Shown one piece after another: positions 7,485 through 15,856 of a DNA stretch of 40,439 nt (position 1 is its first letter; every line of letters begins with the position of its first letter). The DNA lies in assembly GCA_029558435.1 (NCBI GenBank), contig JAKQEZ010000043.1, positions 1 through 40,439 of the forward strand. Direction: 5' to 3'. Under the pieces are notes generated by a model, which was given only the letters and a program-made list of their open reading frames with translations, was not told where the DNA came from and ran no database searches. Source of the stretch: Bacteroidota bacterium. Its GTDB lineage: Bacteria > Bacteroidota > Bacteroidia > Flavobacteriales > Crocinitomicaceae. A program made the position numbers and the translations under genes.

Positions 7485-7958
7485 ATGGAAATAGAATTTT
7501 TATCGGAGTGGGGACAATTGGATGCAATTGATCAGCAAATTTTACTGCTATTAAAATCGAATGCAAAGCTAGGAACAAAAGAAATTGCCGCCCAAATTGG
7601 GTTAACAACAACCCCTACCTATGAGCGCATCCGTAGGTTAGAAAAAAGAGGAATCATCAAATCCTACACAGCCATCATTGATAAGAAAAAACAAGGGTTA
7701 ACGTTGAGCGTATTGTGCAATGTGCAATTAAAATCGCATGCAGCAGAATATCTGGAAGAATTTGAACAAGCAATTATTCAGCTCGATGAAGTAACCGATT
7801 GTTTTCACATTGCAGGTAATTTTGACTACTTGCTAAAAATATACATCAAAGACATGGACAGTTATGCGGTGTTTGTGAAAGAAAAATTAGCCGTTATTCC
7901 TCACATTGCAACGGTTCAAAGTTCATTTGTTATGCGTACGTTAAAAGAAGAATATTAA
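7485..7958 (+). CDS. Lrp/AsnC-family transcriptional regulator
   Basis: A 157-residue DNA-binding regulator. The N-terminal winged helix-turn-helix is LDAIDQQILLLLKSNAKLG, then KEIAAQIGLTTTPTYERIR; the C-terminal RAM/Lrp ligand-binding domain contains CFHIAGNFDYLLKIYI. This is the usual Lrp layout and length. It is divergent from the sulfur-amino-acid lyase and probably controls it, sensing methionine or a related amino acid. The start at 7485 is supported by the promoter box and by the domain beginning soon after it. Confidence 0.92.
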   Translation: MEIEFLSEWGQLDAIDQQILLLLKSNAKLGTKEIAAQIGLTTTPTYERIRRLEKRGIIKSYTAIIDKKKQGLTLSVLCNVQLKSHAAEYLEEFEQAIIQLDEVTDCFHIAGNFDYLLKIYIKDMDSYAVFVKEKLAVIPHIATVQSSFVMRTLKEEY

Positions 7959-8001
7959 CGTTTATTTTCAATCGTTATTCCATTAACATTCAGAAATATC
8001 G

Positions 8002-8009
8002 TATTTTTG
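8002..8009 (+). promoter_or_regulatory. -7 promoter box of the C45-type hydrolase gene
   Basis: TATTTTTG matches TAnnTTTG and ends 18 bases before the GTG start at 8028. Confidence 0.55.
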
Positions 8010-8027
8010 TAGTCTATTTTATAAGTT

Positions 8028-9695
8028 GTGCAAAAAATCATCAAATACATACTTCGTCTCATTTTTATTCCAACTGAATTAGCACTGTTATTTTTATTTG
8101 GAATGCTCTTATACATTATGCTCCATGCAACTGTTGACGAACCAAAAGCAACTCCCAAAAAAATTGGAAAACGTGAGAAAATTGATGAGAACTACTATGT
8201 GTTGGGCAACAACTATCTGAAAAAAAATGATTTTGGTATATGGGAAATGTACATTGAAGGCGATCCGTATGAAAGAGGCTTGATATATGGTGAACTAGCA
8301 AAAGAATTGAACCATCACCAAGAAAAAGTGTTTGTGGATCAAATCAATGAGTTTGTACCTAAGGGATTTTTCCAAAGTTTTTTGAACATTATGGTTGGTT
8401 TTTTCTCCAACACTATTCCAGATTACATTCCGCTCGAAAATCAATTGGAAATTTATGGTATTTCCAAAACTTTTTCAGATGAGTTTGATTATGTTGCACC
8501 AAAATACACCCGCATTTTAAGTTACCATGCCGCACACGATATGGGGCATGCGCTCAATGATTACAGTGTAGTTGGTTGTACCTCTTTTGCGTTGAAAGGT
8601 GAGAAAACCGCAAATTCTAACTTAATTTTAGGAAGAAACTTTGATTTTTATGTGGGCGATGAATTTGCTAAAGAAAAAATTCTTTTGTTTGTTCGACCAT
8701 CAAAAGGATATAAATTTGCTTCCTATTCATGGGCTGGATTTACAGGAGTAGTTTCTGGAATGAACGACCAAGGACTAACCGTTACCATCAACGCTTCAAA
8801 ATCGGATTTACCTACAGCAACCAAAATGCCTATTTCCTTGTTGGCTCGTGAAATTTTGCAATATGCCAAAAACATAAAAGAAGCTGTTGCCATTGCTAAA
8901 AAACGTGAAACATTTGTTTCAGAAACGTTGATGATTGGTTCTGCTAACGATGGAAAAACTGTTTTAATTGAAAAATCGCCTAAAAAAGTAGGGGTTTACG
9001 AAATGCAAGGCGATGATTTAATTTGCTCCAATCATTACCAGTCTACTACATTTAGAAACGACCCTGTGAACATAGAAAACATTGAAAACAGTGATAGCAA
9101 ATACCGCTATGATAGAGTAAGAGAATTGATTGACAAACACACCAATAAGTTTACTCCTTTTGATGTCGCGTCCATCTTGCGCAATCAGAAAGCAGCTAAT
9201 GGCGACACATTAGGTATGGGAAATCCGAGAGCTATCAATCAGTTATTAGCGCATCACAGCGTGGTGATGTTGCCAACAGAACGTTTGTTTTACATCTCTA
9301 CCAACGATTTTCAATTGGGTACTTTTATGGGTTATGATTTAACAAAAACATTTAAAATAAAAGATGGGTTTATAGCCGACACCATTGCTGCCGATCCGTT
9401 TTTATATTCTAACAACTACCAAGAATTTTTAGCGTTCAAAAAAACAAAACAAGCAATCAATCAATTTTTGATGTTTGATAAACCGTTGACTCTTTCAGAA
9501 TCGGACATTAAAACATTTATTGCAAGCAACGGAGAATCGTATGTTACCTACGAAATGTTGGGCAACTATTTTAGGAAAAAAGGCGATAAAACCAACGCTA
9601 TTTTCAATTTCAAAAAAGCACTTTCTAAACGCACCGATTCTAAAAACACCAGCAAAGCTTTGGAAGAATTAATAAAAAAGGAAGCTGGAAAGTAA
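8028..9695 (+). CDS. membrane-anchored C45-family Ntn hydrolase / acyltransferase-like protein
   Basis: A 555-residue protein with one N-terminal membrane segment (about residues 12-33) and no lipobox, so the rest is probably periplasmic. The central domain resembles the acyl-CoA:6-aminopenicillanate acyltransferase (C45, PF03417-like) branch of N-terminal-nucleophile hydrolases. VVGCTSFAL gives the Gly-Cys184 processing site, and LGRNFDF and SGMNDQGLTVTINAS follow in family order. In characterised members autocleavage frees the Cys nucleophile. The C-terminus (LGNYFRKKGDKTNAIFNFKKAL) looks like a single TPR-type helix pair. The start is GTG, close to the -7 box. The natural substrate (an amide or acyl group) is unknown. 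Confidence 0.8.
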   Translation: MQKIIKYILRLIFIPTELALLFLFGMLLYIMLHATVDEPKATPKKIGKREKIDENYYVLGNNYLKKNDFGIWEMYIEGDPYERGLIYGELAKELNHHQEKVFVDQINEFVPKGFFQSFLNIMVGFFSNTIPDYIPLENQLEIYGISKTFSDEFDYVAPKYTRILSYHAAHDMGHALNDYSVVGCTSFALKGEKTANSNLILGRNFDFYVGDEFAKEKILLFVRPSKGYKFASYSWAGFTGVVSGMNDQGLTVTINASKSDLPTATKMPISLLAREILQYAKNIKEAVAIAKKRETFVSETLMIGSANDGKTVLIEKSPKKVGVYEMQGDDLICSNHYQSTTFRNDPVNIENIENSDSKYRYDRVRELIDKHTNKFTPFDVASILRNQKAANGDTLGMGNPRAINQLLAHHSVVMLPTERLFYISTNDFQLGTFMGYDLTKTFKIKDGFIADTIAADPFLYSNNYQEFLAFKKTKQAINQFLMFDKPLTLSESDIKTFIASNGESYVTYEMLGNYFRKKGDKTNAIFNFKKALSKRTDSKNTSKALEELIKKEAGK

Positions 9696-10047
9696 TTAGC
9701 ACTCATTTTAATTTGTTTATTGATTGATATCATTTGTCTTGTGCCATAACCATGCAATTGCCTGTATTTAATTTTGTCTAAAATAATTACAACAAATTAT
9801 AATAGCATACAAATAGGATGTTTAGTCATTACCATGTTTTACTGACTTTTAATTGAGTTATAAAATATAACACTTTATGCCACCAACATATTAATACGCT
9901 GAGGCTCGTAGCACTAAAAAAGCAAGTAAGTGTTTACTCACTGTATTTGACTTTTACACCTGTATTTACCTCTAAGATATACACTTTCATGATAACAAAA
10001 AAGGTCGCCCATTACTGAACGACCTTTGAATGAATTCTATCTATAAA
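9696..10047. other. 352-base intergenic region, no gene recognised
   Basis: AT-rich sequence between the C45-type gene and the OmpA-family gene. Apart from the terminator at 9997-10027 and an isolated TAATTTTG (9769-9776) without a matching -33 element, I see no ORF, tRNA or convincing RNA structure. Confidence 0.6.
9997..10027 (-). terminator. intrinsic terminator of the PorE-like gene
   Basis: On the minus strand AAAGGTCG and CGACCTTT form an 8-bp stem around a 12-base loop, followed by a run of Ts. It starts 21 bases after the stop codon. Confidence 0.9.
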
Positions 10048-12201
10048 TTACTTCTTAGGAACTGTTTTAAATTCTAAGTAAGAAGCTGGTGCTGCTGGAG
10101 CTGTTGCTGGATTGAAGTCAAGTGTAATAACTTTACCTTCTGTTCTACGATTCCATTGGTGCAACATTTCAAACAATGCTTTGTCTTTTGTTTTATAAGA
10201 ATTAATTAAAGCTTCAGTCAAACGAACTTCTGTCCAACCTGCTTGCGCATTTCCTTCAGCATCTTTTGGTAAAGTAACTGAGAAATTATCTCCATTTCTA
10301 TAAACAAAACGTGGGTCAGCTTCACCTTTTCCAACAGGAACAATTCTACGTGGGTCAACACCTTTTTCTTTCACTAAATATTCGTAACATTTGTGTGCAC
10401 GATTTTCAGAAAGCACTTGGTTAGGATTTGTACCACCACGTGAGTCAGTGTGAGAGCTTAACTCCAATACCATTCCTGGGTATTCGTTCAACAAGTCGTA
10501 AACAAAGTTCAATGAGTCTTTTGAATTAATTGTAGAATCAACCATCAAATCCCATTTTGCCAATGCGTAACGCACCTCTGGCAAACGAATAGGTTTTTTA
10601 GGCAACAATGATAAGTCAATCACAAAGTTTTGGTCGTATTTCAACCCAACAGTTGTTAATTTAGAACCTGCTGCATCGTGGTAACCATCTTTAGATACGT
10701 TGATAGTATAAGAAGCAGCTTCATTTACATAACGATCTCCGTTAGGTTTTTTGTCCCAGAATACAACACCTTGTTTATTTGTATATCCTTCCCATTTGTC
10801 ACCTGTTGATGAAGTAACAGTAACTTTCGCATCTGCTATTTTAGATGTTTTGTCGTTCATGTCGTTAACAATCACTTTCAAGTCGAAAACATACGGTGGA
10901 ATCTCATATTTATAAATATCTGGTTTGCTTTCACCAAATTCACTTTTTCTTTCAGAAGTAAAATATCCAGTTCTATCTGTATGCTCCACTAACCCATAAT
11001 CGTTGTTTGCAGAGTTGATTGGCGACCCCATATTAACTGGGTTTGACCAAGCATATTCTTCACCTTGTTTTGTTATGCGGAAAATATCCAATCCCCCAAT
11101 TCCTGGTTTACCGTCAGTTGCATAAAATAAATCTCCATTCTTAGCAAATGTTGGGAAAACATCATTACCGTTGGTATTGATTTCTGGTCCTAAGTTTTTA
11201 GGTGCCGACCAAGAATCTGATTTTTTATCATAAGTTGTGCTCCACAAATCCAAACCACCAAATCCACCTGGTAAATCAGAAGCAAAAATTAAAAATCTTC
11301 CGTCTTCAGAAACAGCTGGGTGTCCAACAGTTAATGAGTCATGTGGTTTTAAATCTAATTTTTTAGGTGCACCCCATTTGTTTTTTCCTTTTGATTCAGA
11401 AACCCAAATTTCACATCCTAAATTATGCTTTTTCAAATTTGGACAACGTGTAAAGAACATTGTTTTACCTCTACCATCAAATGCTACAGTTCCTTCGTTA
11501 TCTTCTGTATTGATTGCTTCACCATCAATTAAAACAGGTTCTTTCCAGTTACCATTTTTATCCAATTCAGCAATCCAAATATCCATGTAGTTTTCACATG
11601 TACGAGGATCTTTCAATGTACCAGTACTATTATCTCTACTTGAACCTAAATACATCACCATCTCTTTACGGTCACCAAACATTGGTGCCATATCAAATGA
11701 TTTGGTATTGATTTTTGATTGGTTTTCTACTTTTAATTTCGTTGACAACGTATTGACATAAGAATCTCTTTTAGCAACAGATTCTAAACCAACATCAGCA
11801 CGACCATCTCCTGGAACTAACTTTTTATACTCTTCGTAATTCTTACGCGCTTTATCCGTTTCATTCAACGCCAAGTACATTTCACCATTGTAGTAATACA
11901 CTAATGGATTCACGTTGTAGTACTCTAAAATTATTGCTTTATCATACCACTCAGTAGCTTCTCTAAAACGTTCTGTTAAACGATAACTTTCTGCTGTTTT
12001 AAAAGCCATATCTGCTTTGACTTTTTTTGCAGACTTACTCTTCTTTTGAAGTTTAGAATAGGCTAATGCACATTTGTCTGCAGCTTCACAATAATTTTGG
12101 CTAGCATACATTTTTTCTGCATCTTGAACAACTTTTGGTTGAGCATAAGACACAGCTGCAACACCTACAAAAAATGCCGAGATAAATAATTTACTTGTCA
12201 T
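10048..12201 (-). CDS. PorE-like OmpA-family protein (TPR + PD40 propeller + CRD + OmpA)
   Basis: The chosen ATG at 12201 opens an export signal (MTSKLFISAFFVGVAAVSYA); a TTG five codons earlier is possible but less likely. Domains in order: TPR-like helices (about residues 20-150), a PD40/WD40-like propeller with repeated 'FASD.PGG.GG.D' and 'FYATDGKPGIGGLDIF' patterns (about 170-425), a carboxypeptidase-regulatory-like beta domain (about 435-540), and an OmpA C-terminal peptidoglycan-binding domain (LSSHTDSRGG, then LSENRAHKCYEYL). This order is that of PorE of Porphyromonas gingivalis, a periplasmic component of type IX secretion. The role is inferred from architecture. A T9SS substrate is encoded 970 bases upstream of its start. 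Confidence 0.85.
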   Translation of the reverse strand: MTSKLFISAFFVGVAAVSYAQPKVVQDAEKMYASQNYCEAADKCALAYSKLQKKSKSAKKVKADMAFKTAESYRLTERFREATEWYDKAIILEYYNVNPLVYYYNGEMYLALNETDKARKNYEEYKKLVPGDGRADVGLESVAKRDSYVNTLSTKLKVENQSKINTKSFDMAPMFGDRKEMVMYLGSSRDNSTGTLKDPRTCENYMDIWIAELDKNGNWKEPVLIDGEAINTEDNEGTVAFDGRGKTMFFTRCPNLKKHNLGCEIWVSESKGKNKWGAPKKLDLKPHDSLTVGHPAVSEDGRFLIFASDLPGGFGGLDLWSTTYDKKSDSWSAPKNLGPEINTNGNDVFPTFAKNGDLFYATDGKPGIGGLDIFRITKQGEEYAWSNPVNMGSPINSANNDYGLVEHTDRTGYFTSERKSEFGESKPDIYKYEIPPYVFDLKVIVNDMNDKTSKIADAKVTVTSSTGDKWEGYTNKQGVVFWDKKPNGDRYVNEAASYTINVSKDGYHDAAGSKLTTVGLKYDQNFVIDLSLLPKKPIRLPEVRYALAKWDLMVDSTINSKDSLNFVYDLLNEYPGMVLELSSHTDSRGGTNPNQVLSENRAHKCYEYLVKEKGVDPRRIVPVGKGEADPRFVYRNGDNFSVTLPKDAEGNAQAGWTEVRLTEALINSYKTKDKALFEMLHQWNRRTEGKVITLDFNPATAPAAPASYLEFKTVPKK

Positions 12202-12440
12202 AGAATTCTGTTTCAATATAGTAACTTTTAAGCTAAATTAACTTACATCTTTAAGGTTTAACCTATTATTTTTTAATAAAAAGCAAACCAAAATGAGGCT
12301 AAATATACAAATATTCATATTAAACCAACTCTTTTTTAAAATTAAAAAAATATGAAAATTTTAACACTATTCCATACAGTGCTGTTTTACTGGTAGTTAC
12401 AACATTTTTAATACTGTTTTTTTAATCCATTATGAAATTG

Positions 12441-12448
12441 TAATTTTG
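12441..12448 (+). promoter_or_regulatory. -7 promoter box of the nitroreductase gene
   Basis: TAATTTTG matches TAnnTTTG and ends 18 bases before the ATG. The rest of the 250-base divergent region is AT-rich with no other clear feature. Confidence 0.55.
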
Positions 12449-12466
12449 TGAAAAATTTAAAATAAA

Positions 12467-13102
12467 ATGGGTCAGTCAATTATAGATAATCTATATTGGA
12501 GGTATGCAACTAAAAAATACGATGCTTCAAAAAAAGTATCCAATGAAGCCATAACAATTATCAAAGAAGCATTGCGTTTAGTGCCAACATCTTATGGTTT
12601 GCAACCTATAAAATTTCTGATTATTGAAAATCCTGAAATTCGAAAAGAATTATTGCATTATTCATACAATCAATTTTCTATTGTAGAAGCTTCTCATTTA
12701 ATAGTAATTGCATCTTTGAACGATATTCCAACACAAGAAATTGACGATTATATTGAAAATACAGCAACTACGCGTTCAATTCCTATTCAACAATTGAGTA
12801 ATTATGCTGATTTTCTAAAACGCACCATCAACAATTTAAGTCCAACCGAAAAATCAACTTGGGCACAAAAACAAGCCTATATTGCGTTGGGTGTATTATT
12901 AGATATTTGTGCGCAACTAAAAATAGACACCACACCAATGGAGGGCTTTGATGTGGATGGCTACGATAAAGTTTTGAAATTAACAGAAAAAGGATTGAGC
13001 TCCACACTTGTTATTCCAATTGGTTTTCGTCATGATGAAGATGCTACTCAACATTGGAAAAAAGTAAGAAAAACAAAAGAAGAACTTTTTGAAGAAATCT
13101 AA
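12467..13102 (+). CDS. NfsB-like nitroreductase / NAD(P)H-dependent FMN oxidoreductase
   Basis: A 211-residue FMN enzyme of the nitroreductase superfamily, reducing nitroaromatics or quinones with NAD(P)H. The N-terminus WRYATKKYDASKKVS and TSYGLQPIKFLII match the NfsB pattern for binding FMN and quinone-type substrates. The C-terminal half has the family's GVLLDICAQLKIDTTPMEGF segment, followed by a Gly-containing VIPIGFRHDEDA near the end. Length is normal. It has its own promoter and no operon partner. The physiological substrate is not visible from sequence. Confidence 0.9.
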   Translation: MGQSIIDNLYWRYATKKYDASKKVSNEAITIIKEALRLVPTSYGLQPIKFLIIENPEIRKELLHYSYNQFSIVEASHLIVIASLNDIPTQEIDDYIENTATTRSIPIQQLSNYADFLKRTINNLSPTEKSTWAQKQAYIALGVLLDICAQLKIDTTPMEGFDVDGYDKVLKLTEKGLSSTLVIPIGFRHDEDATQHWKKVRKTKEELFEEI

Positions 13103-13171
13103 TAATTAAACACTTTTTTTATTTTCTGTTTCATTTTGCTTACCTTTATGTTTCACATATAGCATTTATTT

Positions 13172-14839
13172 ATGAAACATACAATAATCATCGTTTGTAC
13201 TTTGGTGTCTTTTTTAAGCATTCAATTAGGCTTTTCGCAAGCAACAAAAACACATTTTGACAATAAAGCATACAAAGAAGGGCAGTTTTTGGTTCAACTC
13301 TCTAATGAAAATGAATTGAAAGATATTTTAAAAAATGCTCCAGCTACCTATCAATTAGAAATTGTAAAATATGTTTCCCCTCCCATGCGCGTGTGGTTGT
13401 TACAGTTTGATTATAACGCTATTTCACACGAAGCAATGCAAAATTGGTTGTACCAACAAAAAGGAGTAACCGTTGCCGATTACAATTATTATGTACAAGT
13501 GCGGTCAACTTTGCCAGGCGATCCAAGTTTTACTTCTCAATGGCACCATGTCAACACAGGACAAAATGGAGGAACAGCAGATGCAGACATTGATTCTGAT
13601 TTGGCGTGGGATATTACAACTGGCGGAAAAACTGCTACTAACGATGATATTGTGGTGTGCATGGTAGAAGGTTCGGGTGGTAATTTAAATCATCAAGATT
13701 TGAGCCCCAACCGTTGGACTAACAACTATGAAATACCTAACAACAACATCGATGATGATGGCAATGGCTACATAGACGATTACAACGGGTGGAACACTTC
13801 TAACAACACTGATGATACAGGAACAGGTTCTCACGGCACAAATTGCTTAGGAATGATTGGTGCTAAAGGCGATAACGGATTAAACGTTGTGGGTGCCAAT
13901 TGGGATGTAAAATTGATGGTGGTGAACATGGCTAGCGGAATGGATCAAGCCAATGTAATTGAGGCTTACACTTATCCATTAGTAATGCGTAAATTGTGGA
14001 ACCAATCGGGTGGAACTCAAGGTGCATTTGTGGTTGCAACAAGTGCTTCTTGGGGAATTGATTATGGAAACCCCGCTAGTTATCCGCTTTGGTGCCAATT
14101 TTACGACACATTGGGTTATCACGGAATTTTAAACATTGGAGCAACTACCAATTCTAATATTAATGTGGATATCAATGGCGACATGCCAACCGCTTGTTCA
14201 AGTGATTATATGATAGGAGTTGGTAGAACAGATAACAAAGACAACACTGCTGGTGGATATGGTGTTACAAAAATTCCATTGGGTGCACCGGGCATCAACG
14301 TGGTTACGACCTCTGGAACGTCGGGAATTACAACAACTACAGGTACTTCTTTTGCTTGCCCGCTTACGGCTGGTGTTGTTGGTTTGGCCTACTCCATTCC
14401 GTGCGCTCATTTTATGTCGATTGTAAAAGATAATCCACGTCAAGGTGCGGATTTAGTGAGAGCAGCCTTGCTAAATGGCGTAGATGTTAAAACCCAATTG
14501 CAAAGCAAATTTTCAACAGGCGGAAGGTTGAATGCTAAAAACACCTTAGACAGTTTGATGCAAAGTGCGTGTTTGGCTGGTTTAGAAACAACCTCCAATG
14601 AAAAGTTGGTGGTGTATCCAAATCCTGCACAAGATTATATTCATTTTTCGTTTGGTGAAACTCCACAGCAAGCAACACTTGTTATGCGCGATTTGGTTGG
14701 ACGAATTATTGCAACCTACACAATTGCAACTTCTACACTCCAAATTCCAGTTTCTAATTATGCAAAAGGAACGTATTTGTATGAAATTCGAACCAACACA
14801 CAATTGGTTTTGAATAGCGGAAAAGTGGTTGTAGAGTAA
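13172..14839 (+). CDS. secreted S8 (subtilisin-like) protease with T9SS C-terminal sorting domain
   Basis: Signal peptide at residues 1-22 (ends GFSQ). An N-terminal pro-region precedes an S8 peptidase domain with His221 (SHGTNCLGMIGA), the oxyanion Asn about 327 (IGATTNSN) and Ser393 (GTSFACPLTAG). An Asp/Asn-rich loop (NNNIDDDGNGYIDDYNGW) is the calcium-site type common in bacteroidotal S8 proteases. The position of the catalytic Asp reads VCMVEGSG, i.e. Glu166. Residues from about 478 (LVVYPNPAQDYIHFSF) to the end form a type A T9SS sorting domain, so the protein should be exported through type IX secretion to the cell surface or medium. With Glu in place of Asp, activity is uncertain. Confidence 0.93.
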   Translation: MKHTIIIVCTLVSFLSIQLGFSQATKTHFDNKAYKEGQFLVQLSNENELKDILKNAPATYQLEIVKYVSPPMRVWLLQFDYNAISHEAMQNWLYQQKGVTVADYNYYVQVRSTLPGDPSFTSQWHHVNTGQNGGTADADIDSDLAWDITTGGKTATNDDIVVCMVEGSGGNLNHQDLSPNRWTNNYEIPNNNIDDDGNGYIDDYNGWNTSNNTDDTGTGSHGTNCLGMIGAKGDNGLNVVGANWDVKLMVVNMASGMDQANVIEAYTYPLVMRKLWNQSGGTQGAFVVATSASWGIDYGNPASYPLWCQFYDTLGYHGILNIGATTNSNINVDINGDMPTACSSDYMIGVGRTDNKDNTAGGYGVTKIPLGAPGINVVTTSGTSGITTTTGTSFACPLTAGVVGLAYSIPCAHFMSIVKDNPRQGADLVRAALLNGVDVKTQLQSKFSTGGRLNAKNTLDSLMQSACLAGLETTSNEKLVVYPNPAQDYIHFSFGETPQQATLVMRDLVGRIIATYTIATSTLQIPVSNYAKGTYLYEIRTNTQLVLNSGKVVVE

Positions 14840-14860
14840 AAAATCATACGTATAATCAAA

Positions 14861-15679
14861 ATGTCTAAACGTAGAATTATACAAGTAAAAGAATCGTCAA
14901 TTAAGGTTATAAATCATAATGATACTGATTATATAAGTTTAACTGATATGACTGGGGGATTTAGAGAAGGAAGTGGATTAATTGGAAAATGGATTACAAA
15001 TAAAAACACACTTGAATACCTTGGTGTATGGGAAAGTTAAAAAAACGATTATTTTAATTACTCCGAATTCGAGGTAATTAAAAATGAATCCGGTGTTAAT
15101 AGATTTGTAATGTCTGTTGGTCAATGGATTGAACGGACTAAAGCAATAGGTATGACTGTATCAACTGGTCGGTATGGAAGTACATTTGCTCACAAGGATA
15201 TTGCTTTTCATTTTGCTATGTGGCTTAGTCCAGAATTTCAAATATACTTAATTAATGAATTTCAACGTTTAAAAGATGAAGAACAAAAGAACAGTAACCT
15301 AGAGTGGAATCTACAACGGACTCTAACAAAAGTTAATTATTTTATTCATACTGATTCCATAAAAGAGAACTTAATTCCTTTAGAAATTTCCAAAACACAA
15401 GCTAGCCTAATTTATGCGAGTGAGGCAGATTTATTAAATGTTGCCCTTTTTGGAATAACAGCGAATGAATGGAGAGAAAAAAATCCAACCTTAAAAGGAA
15501 ATATCAGAGATTATTCTACACTTGAGCAACTTGTTGTATTAAGTAATTTAGAAAGTATCAACGCTTTACTTATAAAACAAAAAATCACACAAAAAGAGCG
15601 GTTAATTCAATTAAATAAAGTTGCAATAACACAAATGAAGTCTTTGGTTAAACATCGTGCTTTAAGACAATTAGAATAA
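14861..15679 (+). pseudogene. KilA-N domain protein gene interrupted by one in-frame TAA
   Basis: The frame starting at ATG 14861 encodes 59 residues (DYISLTDM, then NTLEYLGVWES) and stops at TAA 15038-15040. The same frame continues without shift and soon reaches family-like sequence (FNYSEFEVI, VMSVGQWIERTKAIG, GRYGSTFAHKDIAFHFAMW) up to 15679. Together they make one normal-length KilA-N protein of about 272 residues, a DNA-binding fold shared with phage anti-repressors, here with the chromosomal-type C-terminal region (EADLLNVALFG, NIRDYSTLEQLVVLSNLES). Only a point change separates the halves, so the break is recent or a sequencing error. An internal ATG at 15110 could give a 189-residue C-terminal product. 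It starts 21 bases after the S8 protease gene. Confidence 0.85.
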
Positions 15680-15733
15680 CTAATAAATACATCAACTTTA
15701 GCAAAAAGTTAATGACGACAATGAATTTCATTT

Positions 15734-15756
15734 ACGCTCCTTTTGGAGCGTTTTTT
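15734..15756 (+). terminator. intrinsic terminator after the KilA-N gene
   Basis: ACGCTCC and GGAGCGT form a 7-bp GC-rich stem with a TTTT loop, directly followed by a T-run. Confidence 0.92.
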
Positions 15757-15842
15757 GTTTAGTGCCTCTTGTTAAAATAAAAGCAACAATTAGGCGTTAA
15801 TAAAATTCAAAACTCCCTCTCCCTCTCACTTTAATTATCTTC

Positions 15843-15850
15843 TATTTTTG
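15843..15850 (+). promoter_or_regulatory. -7 promoter box of the AsmA-like gene
   Basis: TATTTTTG matches TAnnTTTG. It ends only six bases before the ATG at 15857, so the transcript may be leaderless or nearly so. A TTG at 15848 falls inside the box and is not a credible start. Confidence 0.55.
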
Positions 15851-15856
15851 TTTACA

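Noticed and set aside
9890..9965. Possible small RNA in the 9.7-10.0 kb gap
   Set aside because: Only very short inverted repeats and no promoter with correct spacing; nothing beyond chance in AT-rich DNA.
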